Assembly: GCA_007120675.1 (NCBI GenBank) | Contig: SKNE01000240.1 | Span: 1 to 8,462 of the forward strand | Length of the DNA stretch: 8,462 bases | Origin: Bacteroidales bacterium | GTDB taxonomy: Bacteria; Bacteroidota; Bacteroidia; Bacteroidales; UBA7960 | Reading direction: 5' to 3' | In this document: positions 1 to 5,888 of the stretch, piece after piece | Position numbering within the stretch: position 1 is the first letter of the stretch | Layout of the letters: each line of letters starts with the position of its first letter | The notes under the pieces: model-generated | The model's database searches: none | What the model was told of the DNA's origin: nothing | What the model saw: only the letters and a program-made list of their open reading frames with translations | Made by a program: the position numbers and the translations under genes

Positions 1-876
1 CAGATCCTTTGGGTGGATGGGGACCTGAGCGACCTGGTCAGCCTGCAGGAGGCGATGGAGGGGGTCAGCCACATCTACCACTGTGCGGCGATGGTCTCCT
101 TTTTGCCGCAGGACAGGGAGGTGATGATGAAAGCCAACGTGGAGGGAACCGCCAACCTGGTGAATGTGGCCCTGGCGAGCGGCATCCGGAAGTTTTGTCA
201 CTGCAGCAGCGTGGCTGCCCTGGGCGTGCCGGAAAAGGATAACAAGATCCATGAATCGCTGGTGTGGAAAACATCGCGAAAGAACTCCTGGTACGCCATC
301 AGTAAATACGGCTCTGAGCGGGAGGTGTGGCGCGCATCGGAAGAGGGCCTGCCGGTGGTGATCGTCAACCCTTCGGTGGTGATCGGACCCGGCGATCCCG
401 GCCGCTCCAGCGCACAGCTATACCAATCGGTCAAAAATGGCATGAAGTTCTACACTTCCGGCGTAACGGGCTTTGTGGATGCCAGGGATGTGGCCTCTGC
501 CATGGTTCGCCTCATGGAGAGTGAGATCGTCAACGAACGCTTCATCCTGAGTAGTGAAGACTTGTCATACCAGGAGCTCTTCACCCAGTTTGCCCTTTAC
601 TCCGATGCGCGCCCGCCAAAATACCGCGCCGGACGCTTCCTCAGCGAGCTGGCCTGGCGGGCGGAAAAAGCCAGGAGTTTCATCACGGGCCAGCGCCCCC
701 TGCTGTCCAGGGAGACAGCCAGGAATGCAAACATCAAACGCTACTTTAGCAACGACAAGATCAGGGACGCCATCGGCATGGAGTTCAGACCCGTGAAGGA
801 GGCAACCGAAAACACGTCCCGCTTCTTTGCCCGCTACCCCGTTTACCTGAGCCCCGATTTCCGTATGCCCTCCTGA
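1..876 (+). CDS. NAD-dependent epimerase/dehydratase family protein (extended SDR), 5' end outside window
   Basis: An NAD(P)-dependent oxidoreductase or epimerase of the extended short-chain dehydrogenase family; the substrate cannot be told. The reading frame is open from the first base, and the visible protein begins just before a GDLSD motif. The usual N-terminal GxxGxxG dinucleotide-binding loop must lie upstream, so the first GTG in the frame (base 13) is not the true start. About 291 codons are visible, and roughly 40-50 residues of a typical 330-residue protein are missing. Visible family features, in order: HCAAMVSF (Rossmann strand 4), NVEGTANLVNVAL, a CSSVAALG strand carrying the catalytic serine region, the YxxxK active site as YAISK (Tyr codon 292-294, Lys codon 304-306), and NPSVVIGPGD after it. 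The C-terminal substrate domain resembles dihydroflavonol-reductase-like and 3-beta-HSD-like members. The gene ends in TGA and converges on lnt. Family call is strong; the specific reaction is unknown. Confidence 0.88.
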   Translation, partial: QILWVDGDLSDLVSLQEAMEGVSHIYHCAAMVSFLPQDREVMMKANVEGTANLVNVALASGIRKFCHCSSVAALGVPEKDNKIHESLVWKTSRKNSWYAISKYGSEREVWRASEEGLPVVIVNPSVVIGPGDPGRSSAQLYQSVKNGMKFYTSGVTGFVDARDVASAMVRLMESEIVNERFILSSEDLSYQELFTQFALYSDARPPKYRAGRFLSELAWRAEKARSFITGQRPLLSRETARNANIKRYFSNDKIRDAIGMEFRPVKEATENTSRFFARYPVYLSPDFRMPS

Positions 877-915
877 GGTGTCGTGCCCCTGCCATCCGCG
901 GAAGCGCCTCACTAC

Positions 916-2511
916 CTACCGCCCACGCCGTATAATGTGCTGGGAGGCCATGAAAAGCACAAACAGTCCCGTCAGAAAGACCGCCATCCGGCCAAGGTAG
1001 TTCCCTGAGCGAGCAAAAAAGGTGATCGTGTGGTTTTTATTGATGGTAGCGCTTAAGGCAGCGACTTCCCACCAGCCGCTGGATTTGATCACCTCGCCGC
1101 GCTGGTTGATAAAGGCTGAAATCCCCGTGCTGGCCGACCGGGCGATGCTCCGGCGTGTCTCAATGGCCCTGAGGCGTGCATATTGCATATGCTGCCGGTG
1201 GCCGGGCGTTTCCCTCCACCAGCTGTCGTTGGTGATGATGAACAGGAGGGAGGCCCCGTCGTGCATGTAGCTGCGCATGAAGTCGCCGTAGATGGACTCA
1301 TAGCAGATGGATGGCGCAATGCGACCCTCAGAGCTGACCATTGCGCGCCTTTCAGGCTGCGTGCCCAGGCTTCCGGTGATGCCTCCGAAGCGGTCAACCA
1401 GTCCTTCCAGGGGCTTCAGCCACCCGGAATATGGCATTCGCTCGATCCCGGGCACCAGGATGGACTTATGGTAAAACTGAACCGGCTGATCCGCCTCCAC
1501 CATGAAGGCCGAGTTGAAGGCCTCGAAATGGCGTCCGGAATCTCCATAGGGGCGTGCGGTGGGTCCCGGCACCTCATCTTCCGCCAGCATGCGGTAGGTG
1601 AAGCTGCCCATCACCCAGATCAGGCCGGGATGCCTGTCGAGATGTTGCCTGAGCATTTGCACAGCAAAATGACCTTCCGCCTCATCCATCCAGATGCCCT
1701 GGATGTTGGCTCCTTCGGGTGCCACCACAAAGCGTGTATCGGGTGTAATGCGCTGGTCGGCAAGGGCCATCATCTCCCTGATGCGCTGCCTGGGAGCCTG
1801 GTCTTCGCCGGATGGCTGAACGATCACCACGGAGACCGGCCTCACCTCTTCCTCGTAGGTGACCCAAAGGTAGAACGAGAACAGGGAGGGCAGTGCAAAG
1901 AGTGCCAGGGCCAGCAAGGCGTTCCAGCGCGCTTTTTTCCGTCGGACATAAGCTCCCAGGAATTGTTTCATGGCAAGAAACAACAGGATGTTGATGCTGA
2001 GAACCCAGAGCGTGCCGCCCGCCACGCCTGTCACCTCGTACCACTGCACCCAGGCCGGGTAAGCCGCGAAGACATTGCCCAGATCCAGCCAGTTCCAGCT
2101 CAACTCCCACCGGGTGTGAAGGAATTCAAAGGCCAGCCAGAACACCACCACGGGTAGCGGCCCCTGGGAAGCGGGCAAGATGCGACGGGCCCAATGCATC
2201 AGCACCCAGGGCATGGCCATGAACAGCGAGTTCAGAAAGACCGCCACGATCATCCCCGGAACGGTAGCGTATACGATCCACCAGGTGGTCAGCAGGTTGA
2301 AGACAATGAATGCAAGCCAGGTGTACACAAAGAATCGTACCGGGGGAATCTGCATGCGCCTGGTCAACGCCTCATCCTCCATCCACAAAAGTGGGATGAA
2401 GGCAAAAAATGCCAGGAATGGAAACCCCCTGGCAGGCCAGCTGAGGGCAAGCAAGAAACCCGCCGCGAGGGCCAGGAACAAAAAACGCCTGAACAATATG
2501 CGCTGAAGCAT
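916..2511 (-). CDS. lnt: apolipoprotein N-acyltransferase
   Basis: Transfers an acyl chain from a phospholipid to the N-terminal cysteine of apolipoproteins, the last step of lipoprotein maturation, at the cytoplasmic membrane. The 531-residue protein has the family layout. Hydrophobic helices fill about residues 8-216, followed by a periplasmic nitrilase-like domain at about 225-495 and a last membrane helix at about 508-525. The catalytic triad is visible: Glu266 in VVAPEGAN, Lys349 in FYHKSILVPGIE and Cys403 in PSICYES. These match the Glu, Lys and Cys of the E. coli enzyme in order and spacing. Length is normal (about 510-540). The ATG at 2511 sits directly before the first hydrophobic helix with an A-rich leader and no Shine-Dalgarno, as is common in Bacteroidota. 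It is divergent from the tetR gene across a 141-bp gap with a shared palindrome, so that regulator may control it. Its 3' end faces the epimerase gene 39 bp away, with no strong terminator hairpin between them. Confidence 0.95.
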   Translation of the reverse strand: MLQRILFRRFLFLALAAGFLLALSWPARGFPFLAFFAFIPLLWMEDEALTRRMQIPPVRFFVYTWLAFIVFNLLTTWWIVYATVPGMIVAVFLNSLFMAMPWVLMHWARRILPASQGPLPVVVFWLAFEFLHTRWELSWNWLDLGNVFAAYPAWVQWYEVTGVAGGTLWVLSINILLFLAMKQFLGAYVRRKKARWNALLALALFALPSLFSFYLWVTYEEEVRPVSVVIVQPSGEDQAPRQRIREMMALADQRITPDTRFVVAPEGANIQGIWMDEAEGHFAVQMLRQHLDRHPGLIWVMGSFTYRMLAEDEVPGPTARPYGDSGRHFEAFNSAFMVEADQPVQFYHKSILVPGIERMPYSGWLKPLEGLVDRFGGITGSLGTQPERRAMVSSEGRIAPSICYESIYGDFMRSYMHDGASLLFIITNDSWWRETPGHRQHMQYARLRAIETRRSIARSASTGISAFINQRGEVIKSSGWWEVAALSATINKNHTITFFARSGNYLGRMAVFLTGLFVLFMASQHIIRRGR

Positions 2512-2575
2512 GCTTTTTACGTTTAATTAAAAATGGATGACCAACAAATGGGGAAGCCCATGTATACTTCTCCGG

Positions 2576-2583
2576 CAAAGGTA
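2576..2583 (-). promoter_or_regulatory. candidate -7 box of the lnt promoter
   Basis: Read on the minus strand this is TACCTTTG, an exact fit to the Bacteroidota -7 consensus TAnnTTTG. It predicts a transcript start near 2570 and a leader of about 60 nt before the lnt ATG. No TTTG is found 19-21 bp upstream. That position (about 2603-2608) falls inside the palindrome at 2592-2614. The call therefore rests on the -7 box and its location alone. Confidence 0.5.
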
Positions 2584-2591
2584 GAGCAAAA

Positions 2592-2614
2592 TGTTTTAAA
2601 CTTTGTTTAAAACA
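2592..2614. promoter_or_regulatory. palindromic operator candidate between lnt and tetR
   Basis: A perfect inverted repeat: arm TGTTTTAAAC (2592-2601), spacer TTT, arm GTTTAAAACA (2605-2614). Its size and symmetry are typical of sites bound by TetR-family dimers, which often regulate themselves and a divergent neighbour. The central TTTG (2602-2605) is also the -33 element of the tetR promoter, so a bound protein would block polymerase there. The palindrome also covers the expected -33 position of the lnt promoter on the other strand. The symmetry is seen directly; binding by the adjacent TetR protein is inferred. Confidence 0.65.
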
Positions 2615-2633
2615 ATATTTAATCGTACCTTTG
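2602..2633 (+). promoter_or_regulatory. Bacteroidota-type promoter of the tetR gene
   Basis: The -33 box TTTG (2602-2605) and the -7 box TACCTTTG (2626-2633) are 20 bp apart, which matches the Bacteroidota primary sigma consensus. The transcript would start at about 2637-2640, leaving only about 13-16 nt before the ATG at 2653. The leader has no Shine-Dalgarno sequence and is A-rich. The -33 box lies at the centre of the palindrome 2592-2614. Confidence 0.8.
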
Positions 2634-2652
2634 CACAAACAAACCTAAAGAT

Positions 2653-3264
2653 ATGGCAAAGAATAGAAATACAGAACAAAAAATTTTTGATGCGGCCACC
2701 GAGCTTTTCCTGGAAAAGGGTGTAGACCGCACCAGTGTCCGCGACATCGCCAACAAGGCAGGCATCAACCTGGCCCTGATGAACTATTACTTCAGAAGCA
2801 AGGAGAACCTGTTTGACACCATCTTTTCCTCCCTGGTAAAGAAGAATTCAGAAGATCTGATCAGGATCCTGAACAGTGACCTGGAGCTATACGATAAGAT
2901 CAGGCAGTATGTTCACGTGTACATCGACATGTTGTCAGACAATCCCCTGCTGGTATCCTTTGTGATGGCCATTTTGCACCGCAGCCGTGAGCGGATCACC
3001 GAGATGAAGGCGATCACCTCATTGTATTCCACCGAGGCCTTCACCAAACAGATCATCGAAGAGGGCAAGAAAGGCAGTATTCGTCGCACGGATCCAACAC
3101 AGTTGTTTGTTGACATGCTCTCACTGATCGCCTTTCCTTTTGCCATCAAGACGCTGATCAGGGACAAGAACAGCTTCTCGGAAGAGGAGTTCCAGGCCTT
3201 TATTGAAGAACGAAAGCGCCGGGTACCCAAGATGCTCATCGACAGCATGCGGCCCTGCAGCTAA
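2653..3264 (+). CDS. TetR/AcrR-family transcriptional regulator
   Basis: A DNA-binding repressor-type protein of 203 residues, a normal length for the family. The N-terminal TetR domain covers about residues 8-55. It includes the helix-turn-helix at about 27-48 (TSVRDIANKAG, then NLALMNYYF) and the typical following KENLFDTIF segment. The C-terminal ligand and dimerisation part (about 60-195) is helical, too divergent to name, and gives no ligand. The ATG at 2653 is supported by the close promoter and by the MAKNRNTEQKIFDAA start typical of TetR proteins. The gene is divergent from lnt, and its promoter contains a perfect palindrome, so self-regulation and control of lnt are likely (inferred). 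No drug-efflux gene, the most common partner, lies beside it in the window. The end of the gene (3219-3254) has an imperfect copy 230 bp downstream. Confidence 0.93.
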   Translation: MAKNRNTEQKIFDAATELFLEKGVDRTSVRDIANKAGINLALMNYYFRSKENLFDTIFSSLVKKNSEDLIRILNSDLELYDKIRQYVHVYIDMLSDNPLLVSFVMAILHRSRERITEMKAITSLYSTEAFTKQIIEEGKKGSIRRTDPTQLFVDMLSLIAFPFAIKTLIRDKNSFSEEEFQAFIEERKRRVPKMLIDSMRPCS

Positions 3265-3286
3265 GGGTGTCCGGCCCTTGAGGCAC

Positions 3287-3312
3287 CTGCCGGTTGAGGT
3301 GTCCGCCGGCAG
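3287..3312 (+). terminator. weak hairpin after tetR, possible transcription end
   Basis: CTGCCGG (3287-3293) and CCGGCAG (3306-3312) can form a 7-bp GC-rich stem with a 12-nt loop, 23 bases after the tetR stop codon. A second, smaller stem (AAGGG 3263-3267 with CCCTT 3275-3279) overlaps the stop codon. Neither is followed by a U-tract, so this is at best a weak terminator candidate. Confidence 0.25.
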
Positions 3313-3443
3313 CACGGGTTCAGGCAACCGACTGCACGCGTTTGTGCAACCGGCGGAACGGGTTCAGGCAACCGGCGGCACGCGTTTGCGCAACCGACGG
3401 CACGCGTTCAAGCAACCGACGGCACGTGTTCGCGCAACCGGCA
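3312..3443. repeat. tandem array of six 22-bp repeats between tetR and queG
   Basis: Six consecutive units of exactly 22 bp start at 3312, 3334, 3356, 3378, 3400 and 3422. The shared core is GCACGnGTT followed by variable bases and GCAACCG. Units 1 and 3 share CGGGTTCAGGC while units 2 and 4 share CGCGTTTG, which points to an older 44-bp doublet. A partial unit (GCAAACCGGG) follows at 3444. The 22-bp period is not a multiple of three, and several frames stay open across it, so it does not look like coding sequence. It fills the gap between two convergent genes. There are no unique spacers, so it is not a CRISPR array. Confidence 0.9.
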
Positions 3444-3448
3444 GCAAA

Positions 3449-3484
3449 CCGGGCGCCCGTGATGCTCATCGGCGGGATTCGGCC
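3449..3484. repeat. imperfect second copy of the 3' end of tetR
   Basis: These 36 bases align without gaps to 3219-3254, the region coding for the last residues of the TetR protein. There are 28 identities by eye, including an exact 10-mer GATGCTCATC (3231-3240 and 3461-3470) and GGCC at the end. The two copies flank the 22-bp array with a 230-bp offset. The second copy overlaps the last codons of queG on the other strand. A local duplication is the simplest reading; chance similarity is not excluded. Confidence 0.45.
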
Positions 3485-4662
3485 GCGCAACGGATGTTGT
3501 CCATCATCTTATCGTAGGTGATCCTCCCCAAGGGAGATCCGGCCTTCCTGATGTGCCGGTTGAAGCGCTCCCTGTCCATCTCTTCCCACTCCTTGTCTGT
3601 CCATTCCGCCACGGCCGTTATGGGCCTGAACGCCTTTTCGTTGCTGGGTGCGGCGAAGCGGTTGTGGGGACAAACCTCCTGGCAGATGTCGCAGCCAAAC
3701 ACCCACCCCCGGCTCTTTGCCCGGAACTCATCCGGGATCCTGTCCTTCAGCTCAATGGTCAGGTAGGAGAGGCAACGCCGGGCATCCAGCTGGCCCGCAT
3801 CGGTGATGGCCTGGGTGGGACAGGCATCCATGCATCGGCGGCAATGGCCGCACAGGTCCTTCTCAAAGGCCTCATCAGGCGCCAGGTCCATGGTGGTGAT
3901 GATCTCTCCCAAAAAGAGGTAAGACCCCTTCCGGGGGATGATGAAGCAGGTGTTTTTGCCCGTTTTGCCCAGTCCTGCCCACTCAGCCCAAGCTTTCTCC
4001 AGCACCGGCGCCGAATCGGTAAACACCCGGCAGGTGTGCTTCCCTGCGATCTCTTCCACGGCCTGCGCCAGCTTGTGCAACTTGTCTTTGATCACCCGGT
4101 GATAGTCCTGTCCGTAGGCATAGCGTGCTATGCGGTAGCTAGTCCCCTCGGCTTGTCCCACGGCAGGGTAATAATTGTGGGCTGCGACGATCACCGAGCG
4201 GGCCCCCTTTAAAAGCAGCCTGGGATCCAGGCGTTTGTCAAAGTGCCTGGCCATATAGCCCATCTTGCCGTGGTGGCCCTTCTCCAGGTAAGCCGATAAC
4301 AGGGGTTGGTGGTTTTCCAGGGTTTCTGCCCTGGCTATGCCCAAGGCATCGAAGCCCAGTGCGGCGGCCTGCTCCCGGATGGCGGCTTTCACCCGGTTGT
4401 CAGCCTGCGCCTGGCCAGCTGCCCGTTCTCGGTCTGCAGCCTGTTCCCGGCCAGTGGCCCGTTCCCGGTCTGCGGCCTGTTCCCGGTCTGTGGCTTGCTT
4501 GCGGACGGCGGCTTTCACCCGGTTGTCAGCCTGCGCCTGGCCAGCGGTCTGTTCCCGGCCAGCGGCCCGTGAAGGGCGATTGGCGCCGGACCTGCTCCTG
4601 GCTGGTTGATCAGGGTCGTCCCGTTGGGGGTGGATATGGGGAGCTGGAGGGCTCATTGGCAA
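3466..4662 (-). CDS. queG: epoxyqueuosine reductase with expanded N-terminus
   Basis: A cobalamin- and iron-sulfur-dependent enzyme that reduces epoxyqueuosine to queuosine in the wobble position of certain tRNAs, the last step of queuosine synthesis. The core, from about residue 90, shows the QueG signature: ALGFDALGIARAE, GHHGKMGYMARH, KRLDPRLLLKGARSV, YAYGQDYH, and FTDSAPVLEKAWAE with the likely proton-donor Asp216. The first 4Fe-4S motif is Cys271/274/277 plus Cys281. The second comprises Cys297 and Cys324/327/331. The protein ends like the short, HEAT-less form. The core is about 310 residues, so the extra 88 residues at the N-terminus are unusual. They are a Pro/Arg-rich leader plus a 6-residue repeat block (see the separate entry). 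The ATG at 4662 lies 11 bp after the ruvB stop, which supports co-transcription. A GTG at codon 91 (4390-4392) is an alternative start that would remove the repeats, but no ribosome site is visible before it. Confidence 0.93.
   Translation of the reverse strand: MPMSPPAPHIHPQRDDPDQPARSRSGANRPSRAAGREQTAGQAQADNRVKAAVRKQATDREQAADRERATGREQAADRERAAGQAQADNRVKAAIREQAAALGFDALGIARAETLENHQPLLSAYLEKGHHGKMGYMARHFDKRLDPRLLLKGARSVIVAAHNYYPAVGQAEGTSYRIARYAYGQDYHRVIKDKLHKLAQAVEEIAGKHTCRVFTDSAPVLEKAWAEWAGLGKTGKNTCFIIPRKGSYLFLGEIITTMDLAPDEAFEKDLCGHCRRCMDACPTQAITDAGQLDARRCLSYLTIELKDRIPDEFRAKSRGWVFGCDICQEVCPHNRFAAPSNEKAFRPITAVAEWTDKEWEEMDRERFNRHIRKAGSPLGRITYDKMMDNIRCAAESRR
4360..4557 (-). repeat. in-frame 18-bp (6-residue) repeat expansion in queG, with a 39-bp perfect direct repeat
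   Basis: Residues 36-101 of QueG split into eleven hexads: REQTAG, QAQADN, RVKAAV, RKQATD, REQAAD, RERATG, REQAAD, RERAAG, QAQADN, RVKAAI, REQAAA. The last ones form the native helix just before LGFDALGIA. A block covering QAQADN-RVKAA occurs twice. At DNA level this gives a perfect 39-bp direct repeat (4381-4419 and 4507-4545), offset by 126 bp or seven units. The pattern suggests slippage that copied the first helix of the enzyme and stayed in frame. The insert is rich in Arg, Gln, Ala, Glu and Asp and would be helical or disordered. Confidence 0.9.
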
Positions 4663-4673
4663 AAGGGCTGTGC

Positions 4674-5699
4674 TTAGTCAAAAAGGGAGCCCTGGCCTGA
4701 TGCCTTGTGGCGGCCCAGGTGCTTGTAGGCGATCTCTGTGGCCTCGCGGCCACGGGGGGTGCGCATGATATACCCTTCCTGGATCAGGTAGGGTTCATAG
4801 ACCTCTTCGATGGTGCCTGCATCCTCGCCCACGGAGGTGGCTACGTTGGTGAGGCCAACAGGCCCCCCCTTGAACTTATCGATGATGGTGGAGAGGATCT
4901 TATTGTCCATCTCATCCAGTCCGTATTTGTCCACGTTCAGTGCCGACAGCCCGTAGAGGGCGATATCCAGGTCGATGTCGCCGTTTCCCTTGACCTGCGC
5001 AAAATCGCGCACCCGTCGCAGGAGGGCATTGGCAATACGTGGTGTGCCACGGCTGCGGCGTGATATCTCCTGTGCTGCCTTGTCGGTGATCTCCACCTTG
5101 AGGATGCCGGCCGAGCGTTTGATGATGTGCTGCAGGAGCGTGGCATCGTAATAGTTGAGGCGGGCGTTGATGCCGAAACGTGCGCGTAGGGGCGAGGTCA
5201 GCAGTCCTGAACGCGTGGTGGCCCCGATCAGGGTGAAGGGGTGGAGGCTTAGCTGCACGCTGCGGGCATTGGGACCTGTCTCGATCATGATATCAATCCG
5301 GAAATCTTCCATGGCCGAATAGAGGTACTCTTCCACGACGGGACTCAGCCGGTGGATCTCATCGATGAAGAGTACGTCACGCGCTTCCAGGTTGGTGAGC
5401 AGTCCCGCCAGGTCGCCGGGCTTATCCAGCACAGGTCCGGAGGTGATCTTGATGCCCACCCCCATCTCGTTGGCGATGATGTGGGCCAGGGTGGTCTTTC
5501 CCAGGCCGGGAGGCCCGTGCAGCAACACATGGTCAAGGGCTTCGTTGCGCTGCGAGGCCGCATCCACGAACACTTTCAGGTTTTCAACCACCTTAAACTG
5601 CCCGGTAAAGCTGGAAAAGCTTCCGGGACGCAAGGTGTGCTCTATGATGCGCTCCTCCTTGCTGAGCTTGGTGGCTGAAGGGTCCAGGTTTTCGTTCAT
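4674..5699 (-). CDS. ruvB: Holliday junction branch migration helicase RuvB
   Basis: The AAA+ motor that, with RuvA, drives branch migration of Holliday junctions during recombinational repair. The 341-residue length is typical. Motifs in order: the N-terminal LRPGSFSSFTGQ; Walker A GPPGLGKTT (62-70); Walker B LFIDEIHRL (110-118); sensor 1 GATTRSG (159-165); the arginine finger Arg174 in LRARFG; sensor 2 RGTPRIANALLRRVRD from about 217; and the C-terminal winged-helix DNA-binding domain ending in RTPRGREAT. All key residues are present, so the protein should be functional. No ruvA or ruvC is nearby in the window. A promoter lies about 65 bp upstream, and queG follows 11 bp after its TAA stop, so the two are probably one transcript. 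Confidence 0.98.
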   Translation of the reverse strand: MNENLDPSATKLSKEERIIEHTLRPGSFSSFTGQFKVVENLKVFVDAASQRNEALDHVLLHGPPGLGKTTLAHIIANEMGVGIKITSGPVLDKPGDLAGLLTNLEARDVLFIDEIHRLSPVVEEYLYSAMEDFRIDIMIETGPNARSVQLSLHPFTLIGATTRSGLLTSPLRARFGINARLNYYDATLLQHIIKRSAGILKVEITDKAAQEISRRSRGTPRIANALLRRVRDFAQVKGNGDIDLDIALYGLSALNVDKYGLDEMDNKILSTIIDKFKGGPVGLTNVATSVGEDAGTIEEVYEPYLIQEGYIMRTPRGREATEIAYKHLGRHKASGQGSLFD

Positions 5700-5888
5700 G
5701 TGGGGGGCTCTCTTACATCGACGGACAGAGCATACAAGCTGCCCGTATTTTGCCTAACTTCGTACAAAGATACACCTCTGTTTAGAATGATCATACAGGG
5801 GATCAAAAAAACATCCGGAGGCTTGCAGGGCGTCCACTGACAGCGCCATGTGAGTCGGAGGGAGACCACCTAAATACCCACATCCTGC
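5700..5888. other. divergent intergenic region between ruvB and the acyl-protein ligase gene
   Basis: This 189-bp gap holds the ruvB promoter on the minus strand. On the plus strand no full TTTG/TAnnTTTG pair is visible before the ligase gene; TATTTTG at 5746-5752 is one base too short between TA and TTTG. No hairpin, repeat or small gene stands out in 5806-5888. Confidence 0.6.
5765..5795 (-). promoter_or_regulatory. Bacteroidota-type promoter of ruvB-queG
   Basis: On the minus strand the -7 box is TATCTTTG (5772 down to 5765), an exact TAnnTTTG match. The -33 box is TATG (5795 down to 5792), one base off TTTG, with 19 bp between them. The transcript would start near 5760, giving a leader of about 60 nt before the ruvB ATG at 5699. 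An 8-bp palindrome ATGATCAT (5787-5794) overlaps the -33 box but is too short to call an operator. Confidence 0.65.

Noticed and set aside
877..915. Possible bidirectional terminator between the epimerase and lnt genes.
   Set aside because: Only a 6-bp stem with a G-T pair and a loop of about 26 nt (GAGGTG with CGCCTC) can be drawn, with no U-tract.
1183..2157. A 324-codon open frame on the plus strand inside lnt.
   Set aside because: It is antisense to a gene with an intact catalytic triad. The protein has low-complexity His/Gly/Pro-rich content with no recognisable motif, as expected of an antisense frame in GC-rich DNA.
3312..3443. Possible CRISPR array.
   Set aside because: The units are directly adjacent with no unique spacers, and no cas gene is present.
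3203..3521. Overlapping plus-strand frames through the 22-bp array that read as repetitive Arg/Ala/Thr-rich peptides.
   Set aside because: A 22-bp unit without stops stays open in several frames automatically. The frames overlap the ends of both tetR and queG and have no start signal.
3553..4212. A 219-codon open frame on the plus strand inside queG.
   Set aside because: It is antisense to the conserved QueG core, with no motif and no promoter; a composition effect.
4306..4700. Plus-strand frames over the queG repeat region that look like repeat proteins.
   Set aside because: They are complementary-strand readings of the in-frame QueG hexads; the minus frame joins directly to the conserved enzyme.
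5788..5805. Small hairpin TGATC/GATCA followed by an A-run upstream of the acyl-protein ligase gene.
   Set aside because: The 5-bp stem is too short, and neither strand orientation places it after a gene as a terminator.
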